NCBI RefSeq assembly: GCF_003590095.1
Contig: NC_039481.1
Coordinates: 6,696,001 to 6,760,000 of the forward strand
Length of the DNA: 64,000 nucleotides
Reading direction: 5' to 3'
Source: Trichoplusia ni
Taxonomy: Eukaryota > Arthropoda > Insecta > Lepidoptera > Noctuidae
The translations under genes and the position numbers were made by a program. Positions 37,270-50,198 of the stretch are shown piece by piece. The notes beneath the pieces were generated by a model. That model searched no databases. It was not told the DNA's origin and saw only the letters and a program-made list of their open reading frames with translations. Each line of letters begins with the position of its first letter. The first letter of the stretch is position 1.

Positions 37270-38354
37270 ATGGCACACTTTGTATTAATCGCATTGTACT
37301 CGGGCGTATTAAGCACATTAGCTGCCAACGTCAACTTTTGTCAGAATTTGAACCCGACTCATGATTTTGATGAGGAAGCGGTACTGGGCATGTGGTACGT
37401 GCACGAGTACGTATATCACAAGGAAAACGTGACGAAAACTGATTCCAACCCGTACTGTCCTATCATACAGTTGAGAAAGTTTGAAGATTATGTGGAAGGT
37501 GGCCTGCTCACTCACAACTTAGTGAGTCGATATGTTTTCAATAGTAGCGAATAAAGCCCGAATTTTATAGGCACATAAATCAAACTATTTTTTCCACTTA
37601 ATAATGATTTATCGTCTTTATTTCCAGCCAACTCCGCCGACCCCGTACCCTCACCTGACCAACACGCCGTACGTGCACCGGCCATACACCATGCAGGAGC
37701 CGTACCGCATCCGACACTTTGTGCTGGAGTGGCACGAGGGGCTCTGGCAGGACGACTACCACATCAAGGTCAACACTTCACACAAAGGCTTCTGGGCGAC
37801 TGATGTTCCAAATAGATGTAAGGCTTTTTAATTGGTGCTATTGAAATATGGAAATTTTCAAATCTAAAAACAATTTTACGATCTGATCGTTGGTTACCTT
37901 GGGCTTAGATCTTCAGCCTTTTTGAGAAAATGTATTTAAAAAAACTGGATTGAAATGTATTTTTTTCTTTTTAATAATAATAAAACATTTTATGCTGAAC
38001 TATTATTTATACTGTGGATAATCATAACATACTTCTTCGTTTGTCTTTACAGCTGTCGGTGACATGTATCGTTTCTTCGGAGGTGTGATTCAAGTATTGA
38101 AGGTCGCAAACAACCACCTGGTGCTAAACTTCTGCATGAGGCTGCCGAACTCACAGCTGTTCAGCGTCGTGCTGTCCAGAAACGAGAACCAGCTGACGCC
38201 CGAGGACCTGGCCAGCATTCACAACGTGTTTACCATGAAACACCTCTCCACATCTGCGCTCAAGAGAGTTTGCGAGAATTCTGCCAACAAGAGCACGATA
38301 TCAATGTTATTATTCTTCATCGTATCTTACGCAATTTGGGGTTCTCGAATTTAA
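37270..38354 (+). CDS. lipocalin-like, probably GPI-anchored protein (unit L2)
   Basis: Three exons (37270-37521, 37628-37817, 38053-38354) join in frame to 247 residues. Residues 1-18 form a signal peptide ending LAANVNFC. The lipocalin hallmark G-x-W is LGMWYVHEY. Four cysteines are placed as FCQNL, PYCPII, LNFCMRL and RVCENS, as in the other units. Middle exon: a strand pattern FVLEWHEG and KGFWATDV. Exon 3: IQVLKVANNHLVLNFC, then FSVVLSRN. After the last Cys come small residues and a hydrophobic tail (ISMLLFFIVSYAIW), which fits a GPI-attachment signal as in the insect lipocalin Lazarillo. An N-glycosylation site NVT is present. The ligand is unknown. AATAAA lies near 38412. I recognise the fold pattern, not a named ortholog. 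Confidence 0.72.
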
Positions 38355-39956
38355 ACCTTTTAGACTCAAATGTTTGTACGATATTTGCTATATTTTTGTA
38401 TGAGAAATGAGAATAAAATATTTAATTATTTACTATGGAATTACATTATTTTATCAATTTCAAATGCTACCTAGGTACCTAGATGGATCTTTACTCGCAA
38501 ATCCTTAAATATTTAGCTAGTACGTACTTCTGGAAGTTCTGGAGGTAAAATCTCATCTCCGGTTTCGTCCAATAAGGATTAGGCTGGCTCAGGTATTCAA
38601 TTTAGACTTACTATCATTGTTGAACAATAAAGCTTATTCTGCAAGACTTCTCTTAGACTCTACATTTTGTATAAAAACCTGAGAATATAACTCAGTTGTT
38701 ATTTGTAATCGGAATATTTATTTTGGTACCATATCAGACAAAAATGTCGAAATTACAAAAAAAACATTATGAGATTACCACGAAAGCTACACGACAAAAA
38801 AGCTATTTAAATAAAACCGGTCAAGGGCAAGTTGGAAATGCGACACTGAGGTTCCTCCTAGGTCCCGTACATACAGGTAAAAGAAAAACAAATAGCCAAA
38901 AAAAAAACCCGAATTAAATTTATGAGCGTAAAACTGTTTTGGGAGAATTCTTAACTTTTCAGAGTTTAACGACAGACAGGTGAACGAAAATATGGACAGT
39001 CGGCGGAGCCTTAAGGATTTCGTTTTTATGCTTTAGGTAGGAAACCCTAACAGCACTAAGTATCTTTGAATGATTTCGAATACCGTTTATTAAATAAAAT
39101 CAGGGCATGGAACTAAATTCCTAAATATGTTAAAATAGACTAAGCCTCGCTTGGCAGCTAAAATAACTCTCTGCAGGAAAACAAATGATATGTACCCGAT
39201 TATACTTGAATTTCACAACATGGGTTAGTTTAGTGTCCTACATACGTCAGAAGAACACCCACAAGTGTCCTAAGATAATCTGTCTGGTGGATAATTAGCA
39301 ATTTAGGGTTTGAAATAGAATCAATCGGAAATACCCTAGATTACTGAGTTGCGTATAATGATGAGCTGAATGACCTCTAACGCGCGTGATCAATATAGTC
39401 ATATAATCTGGCAGGGATGATGTCTGATGGCATATTCTTTGAAACTGTCAATAGTATCACAGTTGTATAAAAACGTTAAAAAGTAAAATCTGTTTAAAAA
39501 GGTTTTTTTTTTAATATTCTCTGTTTTTTATACAAATGATACCTAAGCCAATTTAATGAATTAGGTACGTACTGTTTTTCAATATATTCGACAAATAAGT
39601 ACTGCCCGAAGTTACTTTTCCACACGAGCGAAGTCGCTCGCATGTATAACTTTACTTTATTATAAGTAGTAATAATATGTAAAAAAATCGTTATGTTTTA
39701 TATTGAGTAGGGTATGATATAAATCTACGCCTTTTGAATATTTAAACTACGACCAAATAAGTACAGAGTTATTATTAAATCAATCTAAGCTAGTTAGTCG
39801 ATGTCACAGTCAATCTCCGGCCAAAAGAGTATATCACAGTCTGAGTCACATTGCATTGCGCCATGCAACGCACTACCTGCACCAATTCGCTAATTGCCCC
39901 CGCTTGAGGCCGACGCCTTACATACTCCCAGTGGGTCCGAGTAAAACGTAGTGTTT
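38355..39956. other. spacer between lipocalin units L2 and L3
   Basis: AT-rich DNA with the 3' UTR of L2 (poly(A) signal near 38412) and the upstream region of L3. The plus-strand frame at 38696-38917 is lysine-rich, lacks a family match and is not called. Confidence 0.5.
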
Positions 39957-41397
39957 ATGTACTCCTTGGGCCCGAGTGCGAACATGCTCTGTCCAATCGC
40001 ACGTTTGCTCCTCAATCTCGCGTATATTATAGGGGCACATAGCTTCTGTGGCGACAGTATCAAGTGGGCGCACCACTTTAACATCGAGGATGTGTACGGC
40101 ATGTGGTATGGCGTGGGGTACGCGCAGCACACCCCCGACATGACCAACAAACCTAACGAGATCGGCTGCGTCACGCTCCACATCACTGACGTCACCACTG
40201 AACCCCAAGATGATTGGCTCGACTGGTCTGTAAGTACAGATTTGTTTTTTACAATACTTTACCACGTTACATTAAGTAGCTTTTAATTTAAGAGATTTAA
40301 CTTATCCTTTCCGTGATTGTAGTAAATTACGAACACAATCATTGTGTAGTTTTTGAAACTATTGGGCGTGTTTTTGTAAATAAGATGATGTTTACAAAAA
40401 TTATTGTGAAATAAAATGATTTAAGACATGTTTAAATACCAAAAAACAATGTCAAATAATTTAAAACACAAGTCTCTTAGTTTCTGAAAATGTTTCGAAT
40501 GTTTTATGGTTTGTAATCGTGTATGTGACTATATTGTATGTTTGTAGATTCAAAAGCATAACTATTCAGACGAAAAATGGCGTTCTTACAAGAACAATCC
40601 TTGGGCGTCTGACGAGGTGATATCGGGCTCGTGGCTGGACATCCCGGTGAAGAGAGATGTAAAGAGGAGCATCTACGAGAGGCGGCTGCGTGTGGTGTGG
40701 GATGAAGACGGCCAGTCCATCGAGCAGAGCTATGTGTACACCCCGGAAGCGCCCGGCCTGTGGACTGCGGACCAGCGGAGACCCTTAGAGAGGAAAATGA
40801 TGGAACAAGGCATAGGTTAGTATTACAATCCGCTTATAAGTATTTTCTTTTAAAAGGTTTTGAGAATAAAGGTATAGAATATGAGAAAGGTCCTTGTGAA
40901 ACAAGAAATAATTAAAAAAGAAATTATACGTAGGTATTGTTTTTTTAGATTAAGATGAATATACGGATAAATTCATCTTAATCTGACCAATTGAAAGTAT
41001 CCTACTGTAAAATTTTTCATCAATGTTAAAACAAAAAGCTATCGATATTCTGAGAGAATTTCATTAAACCTTATTTCCAGATTTATGGTATCCGGACGAA
41101 CCACCAAGACATCCTCAAGTCATCCGCGTCTTGAAGGTTACTCCCCAAGTCATGATCATCAACCACTGCTCGGACATCGGCGGCGGCGTGTTCTCCCTGA
41201 TCCTCAGGCGGTCTCCCTCGAGGGTCCACCGGTGGGAGTGGTACGACTACAAGCGACAGTTCTATAACTTCGACCTGCCTAATGTCCAGCGGTATTCTGC
41301 AGTCTGTGCCGGCTGCATGGAAACCAGCTCCATGCTTTATATAGTCATCGGATTCAGCTTTGTTAGAATGGGCATAAGGTTTATTGTACTAGGATAG
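39957..41397 (+). CDS. lipocalin-like, membrane-tethered protein (unit L3)
   Basis: Exons 39957-40229 (or from the second ATG at 39984), 40548-40815 and 41081-41397 join in frame; from 39984 the product has 276 residues. The second ATG gives the cleaner signal peptide (MLCPIARLLLNLAYIIGAHS). Exon 1 carries SFCGDS, YGMWYGVGYAQH and IGCVTLHI. Exon 2 carries RLRVVWDEDGQSIEQSY and GLWTADQ, close to the matching part of unit L5. Exon 3 carries IRVLKVTPQVMIINHC, VFSLILRR and a final Cys cluster (AVCAGC) followed by a hydrophobic end (LYIVIGFSF...IRFIVLG). The tail is less typical of GPI signals because of internal arginines, so a transmembrane anchor is possible. AATAAA lies near 41415. Same family and exon layout as L2 and L5, so all arose by tandem duplication. 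Confidence 0.7.
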
Positions 41398-43432
41398 GAA
41401 TATAAAACCTGTAATAAAATAAATTATTAAAGTAAATATGTTTATTGTTTTAGTCCCTATAAGTTGAGCTGAAGAGGATGCCCTACGGAGTATCATGGTC
41501 GCTTGGGTAGCCTGTTCATCTCACGTCGTCAGTTATCTCTGATAGGTACACCTGTTGGAGCTGAGTTGACAAAATATAAAAAAAAAACAATGTAAAACAA
41601 TCCTTGAGAATTGAGTCATGATTATGTGTATCTTGCTAGTATAAATTATATAGTAACTATCATCGTTACAAATTAGCGAATTTCTACGAATTATGCGCAG
41701 ACCTTGGTATAAATAAAACAATGATGATCTGTTGCCTTTTATTTTTGAACATATTGCTCAATGCATATAAATATATAGATAATTAAAGTATTTTCAACTT
41801 AAGAATTCTTTTATGACAGAGCAAAAACATAACGCTCCTTTTAAGCAGTCGGTCTAAGGGTATCTAAGGTGTCAGCATCCTTCATTCAAAATTTCATTGA
41901 AATCAGTCCAGTCCTTTGATCATTTCAATACACGTTAATAGAATCAACATCTACCTAATTAAAAGATAAAAATAAAAAATACCAAAAAAGTCCCCAAAGA
42001 ATTATATAAATTAGTCACAGACGAACGCACGACCCACGGGTACAACAATTGCTATCAACGCATTCTATAATTTGTCCCTATTTCCTAATGAGTCGTGAAA
42101 CTTAACAAGTTCTCAACAATAATACATTTGTTTGTGAACGAGGATGTACCAGTGGCCTCTGATCTGTGGACAGGAGGCAGGGTCACGGAGCCAGCGACGT
42201 GACATGACAGATCACATTAACGAATTATATCAATTAAACACCGGATTTTATGATTCAGCTGCCTGTATCAGCTATTTGCTTCGTGGTTACAATGTATACT
42301 TGATATATTTTATTTTGTCTAAGTTTTCAAGTATGTGAAAATTGTATGACACAGAAAATTTCATTCGTTCATCTAGAGACTATCTCCGTAGAAAAATGCT
42401 GTTAATCCTTCCAATAGGCTTGATGAAATAGGAACTGAATAATATAAAATTAAACAATATTTATTCTACATAATTATTTACAATGAACAGAGTTTTGCGA
42501 AAGTAATGCCTGTGAAAATACGGTCGTAGATTAGACTCGTAGTAGCTTTCTTGATATAAGCTCGACTTGGGTTGTAAATTTTGTTACGTGTTAGCAAGTA
42601 CAGTACTGATATTAAAACAAAGTTGAAGTTGAGGAGAAATATTTTTTAAACAATGATTATCTACTAAATGCAGAGAGCAGAGGATTCCGATAGTAATCGA
42701 TTTCTTTGACCATCACACTAAGAGTAAGCAAGACGGTGCATTACAGAGCTTAGAGTTGCATCTTGCTTCTTTTAGCCATAAGCACCATTTACTTGAAGAG
42801 ATGGCGTCAGACCCGCTGGGCATTCAGCTAGTGCGCAGTAAGTATTCATCATTCATCTCGATAGCCAAGTGACCTTGTATATACGGCATGTAGTACGGAA
42901 GGGATCTCGTATTGCATACTTAAACCCTTTTATTTAATAAACACACTCAACGAATGCAGTACGGAAGCACTCGGAGTCTCGGAAAGCGAAATAGTTAAGT
43001 ATTGTTTTAATAAATACGTCGAGAGATGTTATAGAGCTTTCAAAATAAGAAAAGCATTTAAAGAACGACTCAACATCAATTATTATGTAAGTATCACTGC
43101 TACAGATTGTAAATTGAATATTCCTAGATTGTGCCCTGATTAAGTTTCATGTCCAAGAAATAACTGTTTAATAAACATTATGCTTTGGTACACCATCACA
43201 CAAAAAAAAAACAGTCGGCTACAGTCACCTAACAGACTAATCTCTCATTACCCAAATACTAAAACTCATAAACATGAGTTATACGTGTTCCCAGCTCCGA
43301 GACCGCTGGTCGTGAATTAATGTTAATTAGTTTACTTCCCACTCTCATAGTGCGCTCGACGCAGTCACACATTGTGACCACAACCTAACTATCACGCGAC
43401 GACACGCACCGAACAACACCAAACAACCAGAA
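41398..43432. other. spacer between lipocalin units L3 and L4
   Basis: AT-rich DNA; no exon with lipocalin features or other recognisable product. A decayed repeat-like piece (AAATTTCATTGAAATCAGTCC near 41890) resembles the inner part of common lepidopteran repeats. The region just before 43433 (CAACCTAACTATCACGCGACG) is the likely leader of L4. Confidence 0.5.
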
Positions 43433-44017
43433 ATGTACCAAAACGTGGTCGTATTAATTGTTTTGTGGACAACAGTAGACTGTGCGAACTACCAACGATA
43501 CGCCGAGCCTGGTGATGCTAGATATGCAACACCTTCAAGTTACAGTAGCTACAGCACAGTAGCTAACCCTTACAGCCAATATCCCTACAAATCTGGGAGT
43601 TATGGAAGCGACGTCGCCAACTTCCCCGAAGTGACGAGGTACCCGAACTACAGTCCTGGTTATTCGACGAGCAAGTACGACTCTTACACGACCCCGAGAT
43701 CCAATGTGTTCTATCCTCCTGGCGGGTACAGCACCTCAGGGTATGGAGACTCTTACGGGCAAGGCAGCAGGGGCTATGGCCAGGGATACGGACAGACGGG
43801 ACAAACTTACGGAAACAGCTACAGTTCGTACGAAATGCCATTCATGAACGACATCAGAGATTACTGCGTGAACCGCTCTCCTCAGCAAGGGATCTGGGTG
43901 GACAGCCTGATGGGCATGTGGTACGGAGTGGAGTTCGTGCAGCACTTGGCCGGTGATTCCAGGGTAGACTACGCGAGGACCTGCATCGTGATACACATAT
44001 CGGAGCCCATGGATAAT
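43433..44017 (+). CDS. orphan first exon: Tyr/Ser/Gly-rich region plus lipocalin start (unit L4)
   Basis: An ATG-started exon of 195 codons ends at a GT donor in phase 0. After a signal peptide (MYQNVVVLIVLWTTVDC) come about 120 residues of low-complexity sequence rich in Tyr, Ser, Gly and Pro, with units such as YSSYS, YSQYPY and YGQGYGQ. Then follows the lipocalin start: DYCVNR, MGMWYGVEFVQH and RTCIVIHI. The latter is most like unit L1. No exon 2 or 3 is found before the start of L5 at 45503. The phase-0 donor is compatible with the acceptor at 49329, which would make this an alternative first exon of L5 (skipping the 45503 exon). The low-complexity part recalls structural or adhesive extracellular proteins, but its role here is unknown. 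Confidence 0.6.
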
Positions 44018-45340
44018 GTGAGGACAAAAATAATTCTAATTAATTTGCAAAATATATCTTTCAAATAACCTTTTCGGAAAAAATAATATAAACATTACAT
44101 TGGTACAGATTTTGACATTGACATTACGATAAACATGAAAAACATAATAATTTGGGGCCCATCGAAGCATACAGATTTTTTTTATTTATTAATATTTAAT
44201 TGCAAAACTTACAAAATCAGATTAAAACCAGTTGAATGGTCGTCAATTATAATCTCAAATAGTAATGCAGAATTAATTGAATGTCTTTTTAGGTCAGCAT
44301 TATTGTGATGGATTCATATTAGCTATCGAGTCATTCGTTATCTCAAGCTTTGATCTCGGGGTTAGCAATATTAACTTTGAGGTAAATAACACTAACTCTG
44401 GATACGATAACACGAATAAACAAATATTGTTTATGTGTGAAATTAAACATTATAATTATTTTGACAAACATTCCATTCTTAAGAAATTATAAAATTCAGT
44501 ATATTTAATTATTTATGCATTATCGATTAAAAAATAATGTGCAAAGCAACAATTAAACAATTATCGCTTCTAATACGTAGTAATTGGAGCTTTCTATTGA
44601 AAAACCATAAAGCCAGCCGTCAATTACCGAAATGCCCTTGCATCGCGATTGTTGTGACAAATACCACCCAACTGTATTACGTCTTGCCACAGACCTAAGA
44701 ACGCTTACAGATGTCACTTTTTAAAATATTATGTTTCGCTAAATTATCATAAAATGGTGTATCATTGAAAAAATTGGAGTGGATGATGCGTAGTAGGTAC
44801 ATAAAAAATCTATTAAAACATTTCGAAGAATATTTTTTTGAGCAGTACACAGTAGATTCAAATGATATGCTTTTATTCAATTTCTAAGTAAGGGGATATT
44901 AAATACAAACCTTAAGTAAAAACCTTAACGTTATGTAAGAAGATTAGGATGAGGATTTTTTTATGTTAGAGTCAAATCGGTGTTGTTCAATATGTCCTAG
45001 TCTTTTCGCAAAACTTATGACTTGGATGTAAACAAAGGTAGTAACGAAACAATATGAATGAGAATTGATACGTAGGTAAATATAACTTCTAAATAGTAAC
45101 TTTCGTTAGTTAACGAAAAATAATAATGTATGTACCTACATGTGCGTATTCCAGTGATTGACGTGAAAATTTTATTACGTTGAGGAAAAAAAAGCATTGT
45201 TATTGTTTAGTGAATGTATTTTCTTGGCGGGAATACCGCGTGCCGGCCATGTCTGTGCGCGCTATGCGGCGGGTTCACTTTGATAACATCAAGGCGCATG
45301 AGTCAGGCGCGCGCCGCATCGCCTCTCAGTCGCTCGCGAT
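44018..45340. other. spacer or intron between L4 and L5 first exons
   Basis: AT-rich, no recognisable exon. The open frame at 44277-44492 lacks lipocalin features. G+C rises sharply from about 45225, at the L5 promoter. Confidence 0.45.
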
Positions 45341-45343
45341 CTT

Positions 45344-45350
45344 TTATAAG
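45344..45350 (+). promoter_or_regulatory. TATA box of unit L5
   Basis: TTATAAG lies in a G+C-rich patch (45230-45400), about 155 bases before the ATG at 45503, with GCAGACTTC about 30 bases downstream as a possible start. A promoter of its own argues that the L5 first exon is used independently of the upstream L4 exon. Confidence 0.45.
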
Positions 45351-45502
45351 CGCAATATTTATGCGCGCGCGCAGACTTCCGAACATACTCTCGCTCGAAA
45401 TATACAAACGAATTTTTAAAATAATAATGACGGAAGTTTGATGGCGGAAAAGTTGTGTGATCGGTATGTGAATAAGACAATTCGATAACATAGTTAATAA
45501 AA

Positions 45503-48500
45503 ATGGAGTTCTCTTGTCGAGTCTTTCTATGGATCTTGCTTCTGATAACATCGGCGTGTGCTGAAGAACTGCTGGTTTATGACTTCGACCTAGATTCTAA
45601 TCACACTGAAGAGAGCTCTGTTAGCAAGTACAACACAACCAGTGTCAGTGTCACCTGTGTCCGAGACCACCTATACGACCACTTGGACATCAGGGAAGTG
45701 CTGGGCAAGTGGAAAGTGAGCACCCTGTACATGCACCTCACCAATGAAGGTGTCTCCACGTACCACAGTTGCCCCGTGGTCACGATCTGGGAGGAGGACC
45801 ACTTCCCCTCCACTACATTCGGGGTAGGTTCATTGCTTTCTATTACACCAATTTAAAATAGTTGCGAGTCTAACAAATTGATACGCCAACTGATGAATTT
45901 ATTTTAATTCCGACGCACTATTATCAAACAATTGAAGTCCATTGATACTATCGGGTATTCCCTTAACAGATACATTCTGAAAGCTACAAACTGGCAGGAA
46001 GTCTGTCTGTGACTGATGTATTAAAGGATTCTAGGTCTTGTGCACCGACATTGCACGATATTTCTCTACAGTTGATTGTATTGTGTAACTCCTTCAATTG
46101 AGCAAATTTTATTGTACAGCCGTTGTCGGTCAGCAAGCATTCCTTAATGATTTCCTAACATGTGTCTGTTTATTTTGATCTCTAAATAGTCTTAGTAATA
46201 AGATTGAAAATAGCTGTGAAGTTCTAATCATAGAAAACGGTATTATATGTGGTAGTGCGTAGTTAATAGACGCGAAATAGAGCTAATAACCATCAAGGTG
46301 GCTTGTAGTTCAGAATATAGGCTTGTTCTTATTCTGATGAAGTAGTGGAAAGAGAGTATTGTAACTTAGAGTATCGACATAACAAAAGTTAAAGACAGAG
46401 AACAGACAGAATATTTTTATATCTACACATAGGTACCTTACAATTCAGTTTAGCATCACCAGTTTCCAATTACTAAATTTTTCATTAGCTAATCTAGGAC
46501 TGACATATTTCTCAAAAAGAAAGTACCAAGTATAGTTTAATAATATATTGATGTAGATGACGTAAATGTAAAACACCAAAAAATATACGAACATAATATT
46601 AACAGTTTCCAAGAAAATCTCGTTAAATGATGATTTATTATAGTATCTGTTTTGTTTATTGCCCGAATGATTTCGTGCTCTCCCAGATGTCTATTTTGTA
46701 CTTAAGTACCTGTCTTAAAATTTAATGAAATTCTTATCTATAATTATGTTTTTTCGTTGAACTAAGTTAAGTGTTTCTTTAAAGTTCTTATACGTTATAA
46801 AAAAACCGAGAGATAAGTGTTATTTTTGCGAAATGTCTTAATTTTATTGACCTTGAAAATAGGAATTGTCGTCACGAGTTTTGATGCCCAAATATGGCCT
46901 TATGTCATCTTGGCACCTTAAAAGGTTGTTAATTTTAAAATTTTCTACACACCTTTAAGTAAAACGACCTGTTTTAGATAAAACAACGGTTTACTTAATT
47001 AACAAAGCTAAACATTTTAATAACACTTACTGGTCTATTAGTACTTTTGCAATATAGGTAATCAATCAATAAGTCAATAATAACAAAACCAATTATATTT
47101 TGTTAAAAAATGTCCTTAGAGGTACAGATTATAGTTTTTACTGCGTTCAACCTTGCTTCAGTACTTAATTCAATCGATTTTTGTCCTATTATAAAAAAGA
47201 AACAACAATAAACTTCATACAGAATATCGTCGATAAAAAAAAACGGAAATGCGCTTTGTAAGTCATTACCTGTCAGTGTCACGTAGTCTGAAGCTACGAT
47301 ATTTATTTCCTTTAGTTTTTTTAAGTGTTCGTTTCCACCATTTAGTCTGCCAGCCAGTACCATATTTTTTTTAACTAAAGGAATATTTAGAACGATTCAG
47401 ATTTTAAAAGTACGTAATTTAAAATTTGTATTTAAACCAGCCTGGGTGACAACAAGCATTTGAAAAAAAGAATCCCCAAAATCTACGAATTAGTTTTGTA
47501 CCCATTTGTTTGATCCGAAGTTCAGTGACATAGGTGTGTCATTTGACATCCCAGATAGGGAGATGATCTGGGCCCACACCGACCTTAATGCTTCATCCGG
47601 CTAATTGAGCCCGACTTCCTATCCTCGAACACAGCAGCAAATCAATCGACTTTTAATTACCGGTGTGAATCAAAACTCTACAAAATTAAAAAAAAACCTT
47701 TATCGTCTGTATACGTAAAGGCCAGTGCCGGTGACCATGATAAAAAATATTTACGGAACTAGGGAGATATTTACGTAACCAAGGCGTGGATAGCTCACCA
47801 CGTCAATGTTTTCAGTAATTTCATGTCTTTGCCAAAATTGTTAGATTATTCCCGTACCTACTCTGAAGTTTCACCATGTGGATAACTCTTACCGGGTATA
47901 AACTAGTCAAACTACATATTTTAGAAGTATCTATAGTGTTATATCTATGTACGTAATATAAATAGGAGGGTGTAAAATAATTTGATCGGTTCCTTAACAA
48001 GAAATGTTCTAGTTCCAGTATTTTCTACAGAAATACTTTGGAAAAAGTAAAACAAACTAAAAAATAAAAGGTCTGCAATGTTAGTTTAGTTAGAGTTGAT
48101 CCGGTTGTATTATAAGTTATAACAACTAATATTTTAAAAGTTTCTGCACTGACACAATTATCTCAAAATAAAGTTGTTATTCAATTAATGTTTATAAAAT
48201 ATATAATCAATTAGGTATAATTATGACGTGTCTAAGGGAAACTGTTTAAAAATAACGAACTCATTTTGTCAATTATTTATAGCTCTTTGCTGTTAATTAT
48301 ATTTATAAAGTAATAACTTTATTTATAGTTATTTTGGACACGAACGGATGCCATTTAAATATAATCTGCGTTTGTCATCGTAGCTCTTCGACTTCACAAA
48401 TTATATTCATTTAAGTATAGATAACATGGGGAATTTCTTAGAACGAGTTAAATTAATTTGAAAGCACCTAATAACTAATAAATAAAAATAAGTACATATC

Positions 48501-50198
48501 ACCAAACTTTGATTGCAACATTTTTATAATATCCCAATAACGTTTGTCATACGGTAAACTGTCGAACGAAATAATTTATTGTTCCGCTTGAGTGCCTCTT
48601 GTAACAAGAACCGTACATCCCATGATACACAACTGAGTCACATGACAATAAGACAATTAACTGTTCCACTCCTATTTGACGAGTCCACCACCTAAGGTAG
48701 TAATTCGTCAAATTTAAAGATAGTAATTGCAATTAATTTGACCTGTATGGCACTCCCACGGGTGACGCATCCGATGTATCTCGGAGGTCAAACTGAATGA
48801 CCCACATCATCAATGATCTCCCAGTCTCTAGAAACTCTATGACTAATCGTGGTCAAATTATCCAGCCGTCATGAAAAATACTACTTCATGGAATAGCTGG
48901 CATCGATTCGTATTCTGACTGTATTTTCGTTCTTTCTCAGTTAATACTTATATTTCGCGGAATATTTAAGAATCATGCACCGAAAATTAAAGACGGGCCC
49001 ATAGCCAATGCATCTATAGTACTTACCGCGTTTTTTTACTTTCATAGCTTCGTAATATTAATATTATTAAATTCTTATGCATATTATATATGGATCCGCC
49101 ACACTGATATTTCCGTACAAATAGGCTTAAGAAAAAGCAATTCAAATTTTCAAGAGGTATTCAAGTCTTAATTGTGTGTACAAAAATAAATAAATAAATA
49201 TTTGTTTCTTATAGCAGCGAAAGCTGTCATCTGTGAAAAATTGGGTGCATACGGATAGTTGGCATCAGCTGATAATAAAACATAAACACACATAACTCAA
49301 ACAATACAGCAACAACTTGTTCTTCCAGCCGTCGACTGAGAACCAGCTGTTCCACGTGCAGCACATCAACGCCAAGTTCCGGCAAGAGTACCGCCACCTG
49401 CGGCTGCTGTGGGACGAGGCGGGCGAGACCATCGAGTACTCACTGTACTTCCGAAACGACTCCGCCGGCTACTGGCAGGTCTTCGATGGACAAAACGGTA
49501 ATAACCAGATGTATAGTAAAAATATATTTTGTTCCTCATTAACACGACCGCAATAGAATTGCAAACCAAACGTGTAGTTCGATAGCACTTGAACTGCAGA
49601 TAGGATTGTATTGGTACGATCCGTCTGCCTTACATGATTTAGTGCTTAGTTCGAAAAGTTGTAGTGACCTTGTAAAGATCGTGCGCTGAAAAAACATCGG
49701 CATCAATATGTGACAGATTTAAAACATAAACCGTAATAGGGTATTGCGGTGCCATATCCTAGCGAAACCTGCTTTCGTACTAGTGAGGAGGTCTAGACGT
49801 TAAACATGGGGGTTATTAAATTTGAAGTCATGAGGAAACAAGCACAAGTTTTATTTTAATGGTTTTCAATTCCAGGAACATTAGCGGCTCTACCAAAATA
49901 CCGGCAGTTCAGTGGCAGTATACAAGTCCTGAAGGCGGTCAATGACCACCTGCTCCTGAACTTCTGTCAGGACTCAGTGAACGGGAAGTCTCCGCAGCTG
50001 TACTCCGTCCTGTTCTCCCGCGAGCCCGGCTTCATGGCAGAATGGGAACTCAACTCGGTCCACGCTCTCCTACAGAACAAGAAGCTCTCCGTTGCTTCAA
50101 GAAGAATGGTATGCGGTAACAGTGCCGACAGACCTATAGTTAGCTTAGCCTCATCCTTCATACTCCTATTACTAGCATACACGATAGGCTCCTACTAA
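45503..50198 (+). CDS. lipocalin-like, probably GPI-anchored protein (unit L5)
   Basis: Three exons (45503-45823, 49329-49497, 49876-50198) join in frame to 270 residues; the first intron is 3.5 kb, much longer than in the sister units. Signal peptide MEFSCRVFLWILLLITSACA. The four family cysteines are VTCVRDH, HSCPVV, LNFCQD and RMVCGNS. The G-x-W motif is LGKWKVS, with Lys in place of the usual Tyr. Exon 2 carries RHLRLLWDEAGETIEYS and GYWQVFDG; exon 3 carries IQVLKAVNDHLLLNFC and LYSVLFSRE. The C-terminus after the last Cys is SADRPIVSLA then a hydrophobic stretch (SFILLLLAYTIG), a good GPI-type signal. Two NHT/NTT glycosylation sites lie near residue 33-45. AATAAA lies near 50515. Ligand unknown. 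Confidence 0.72.

Noticed and set aside
47103..47363. Minus-strand frame inside the long intron of unit L5
   Set aside because: No family resemblance, AT-rich, no splice partners.
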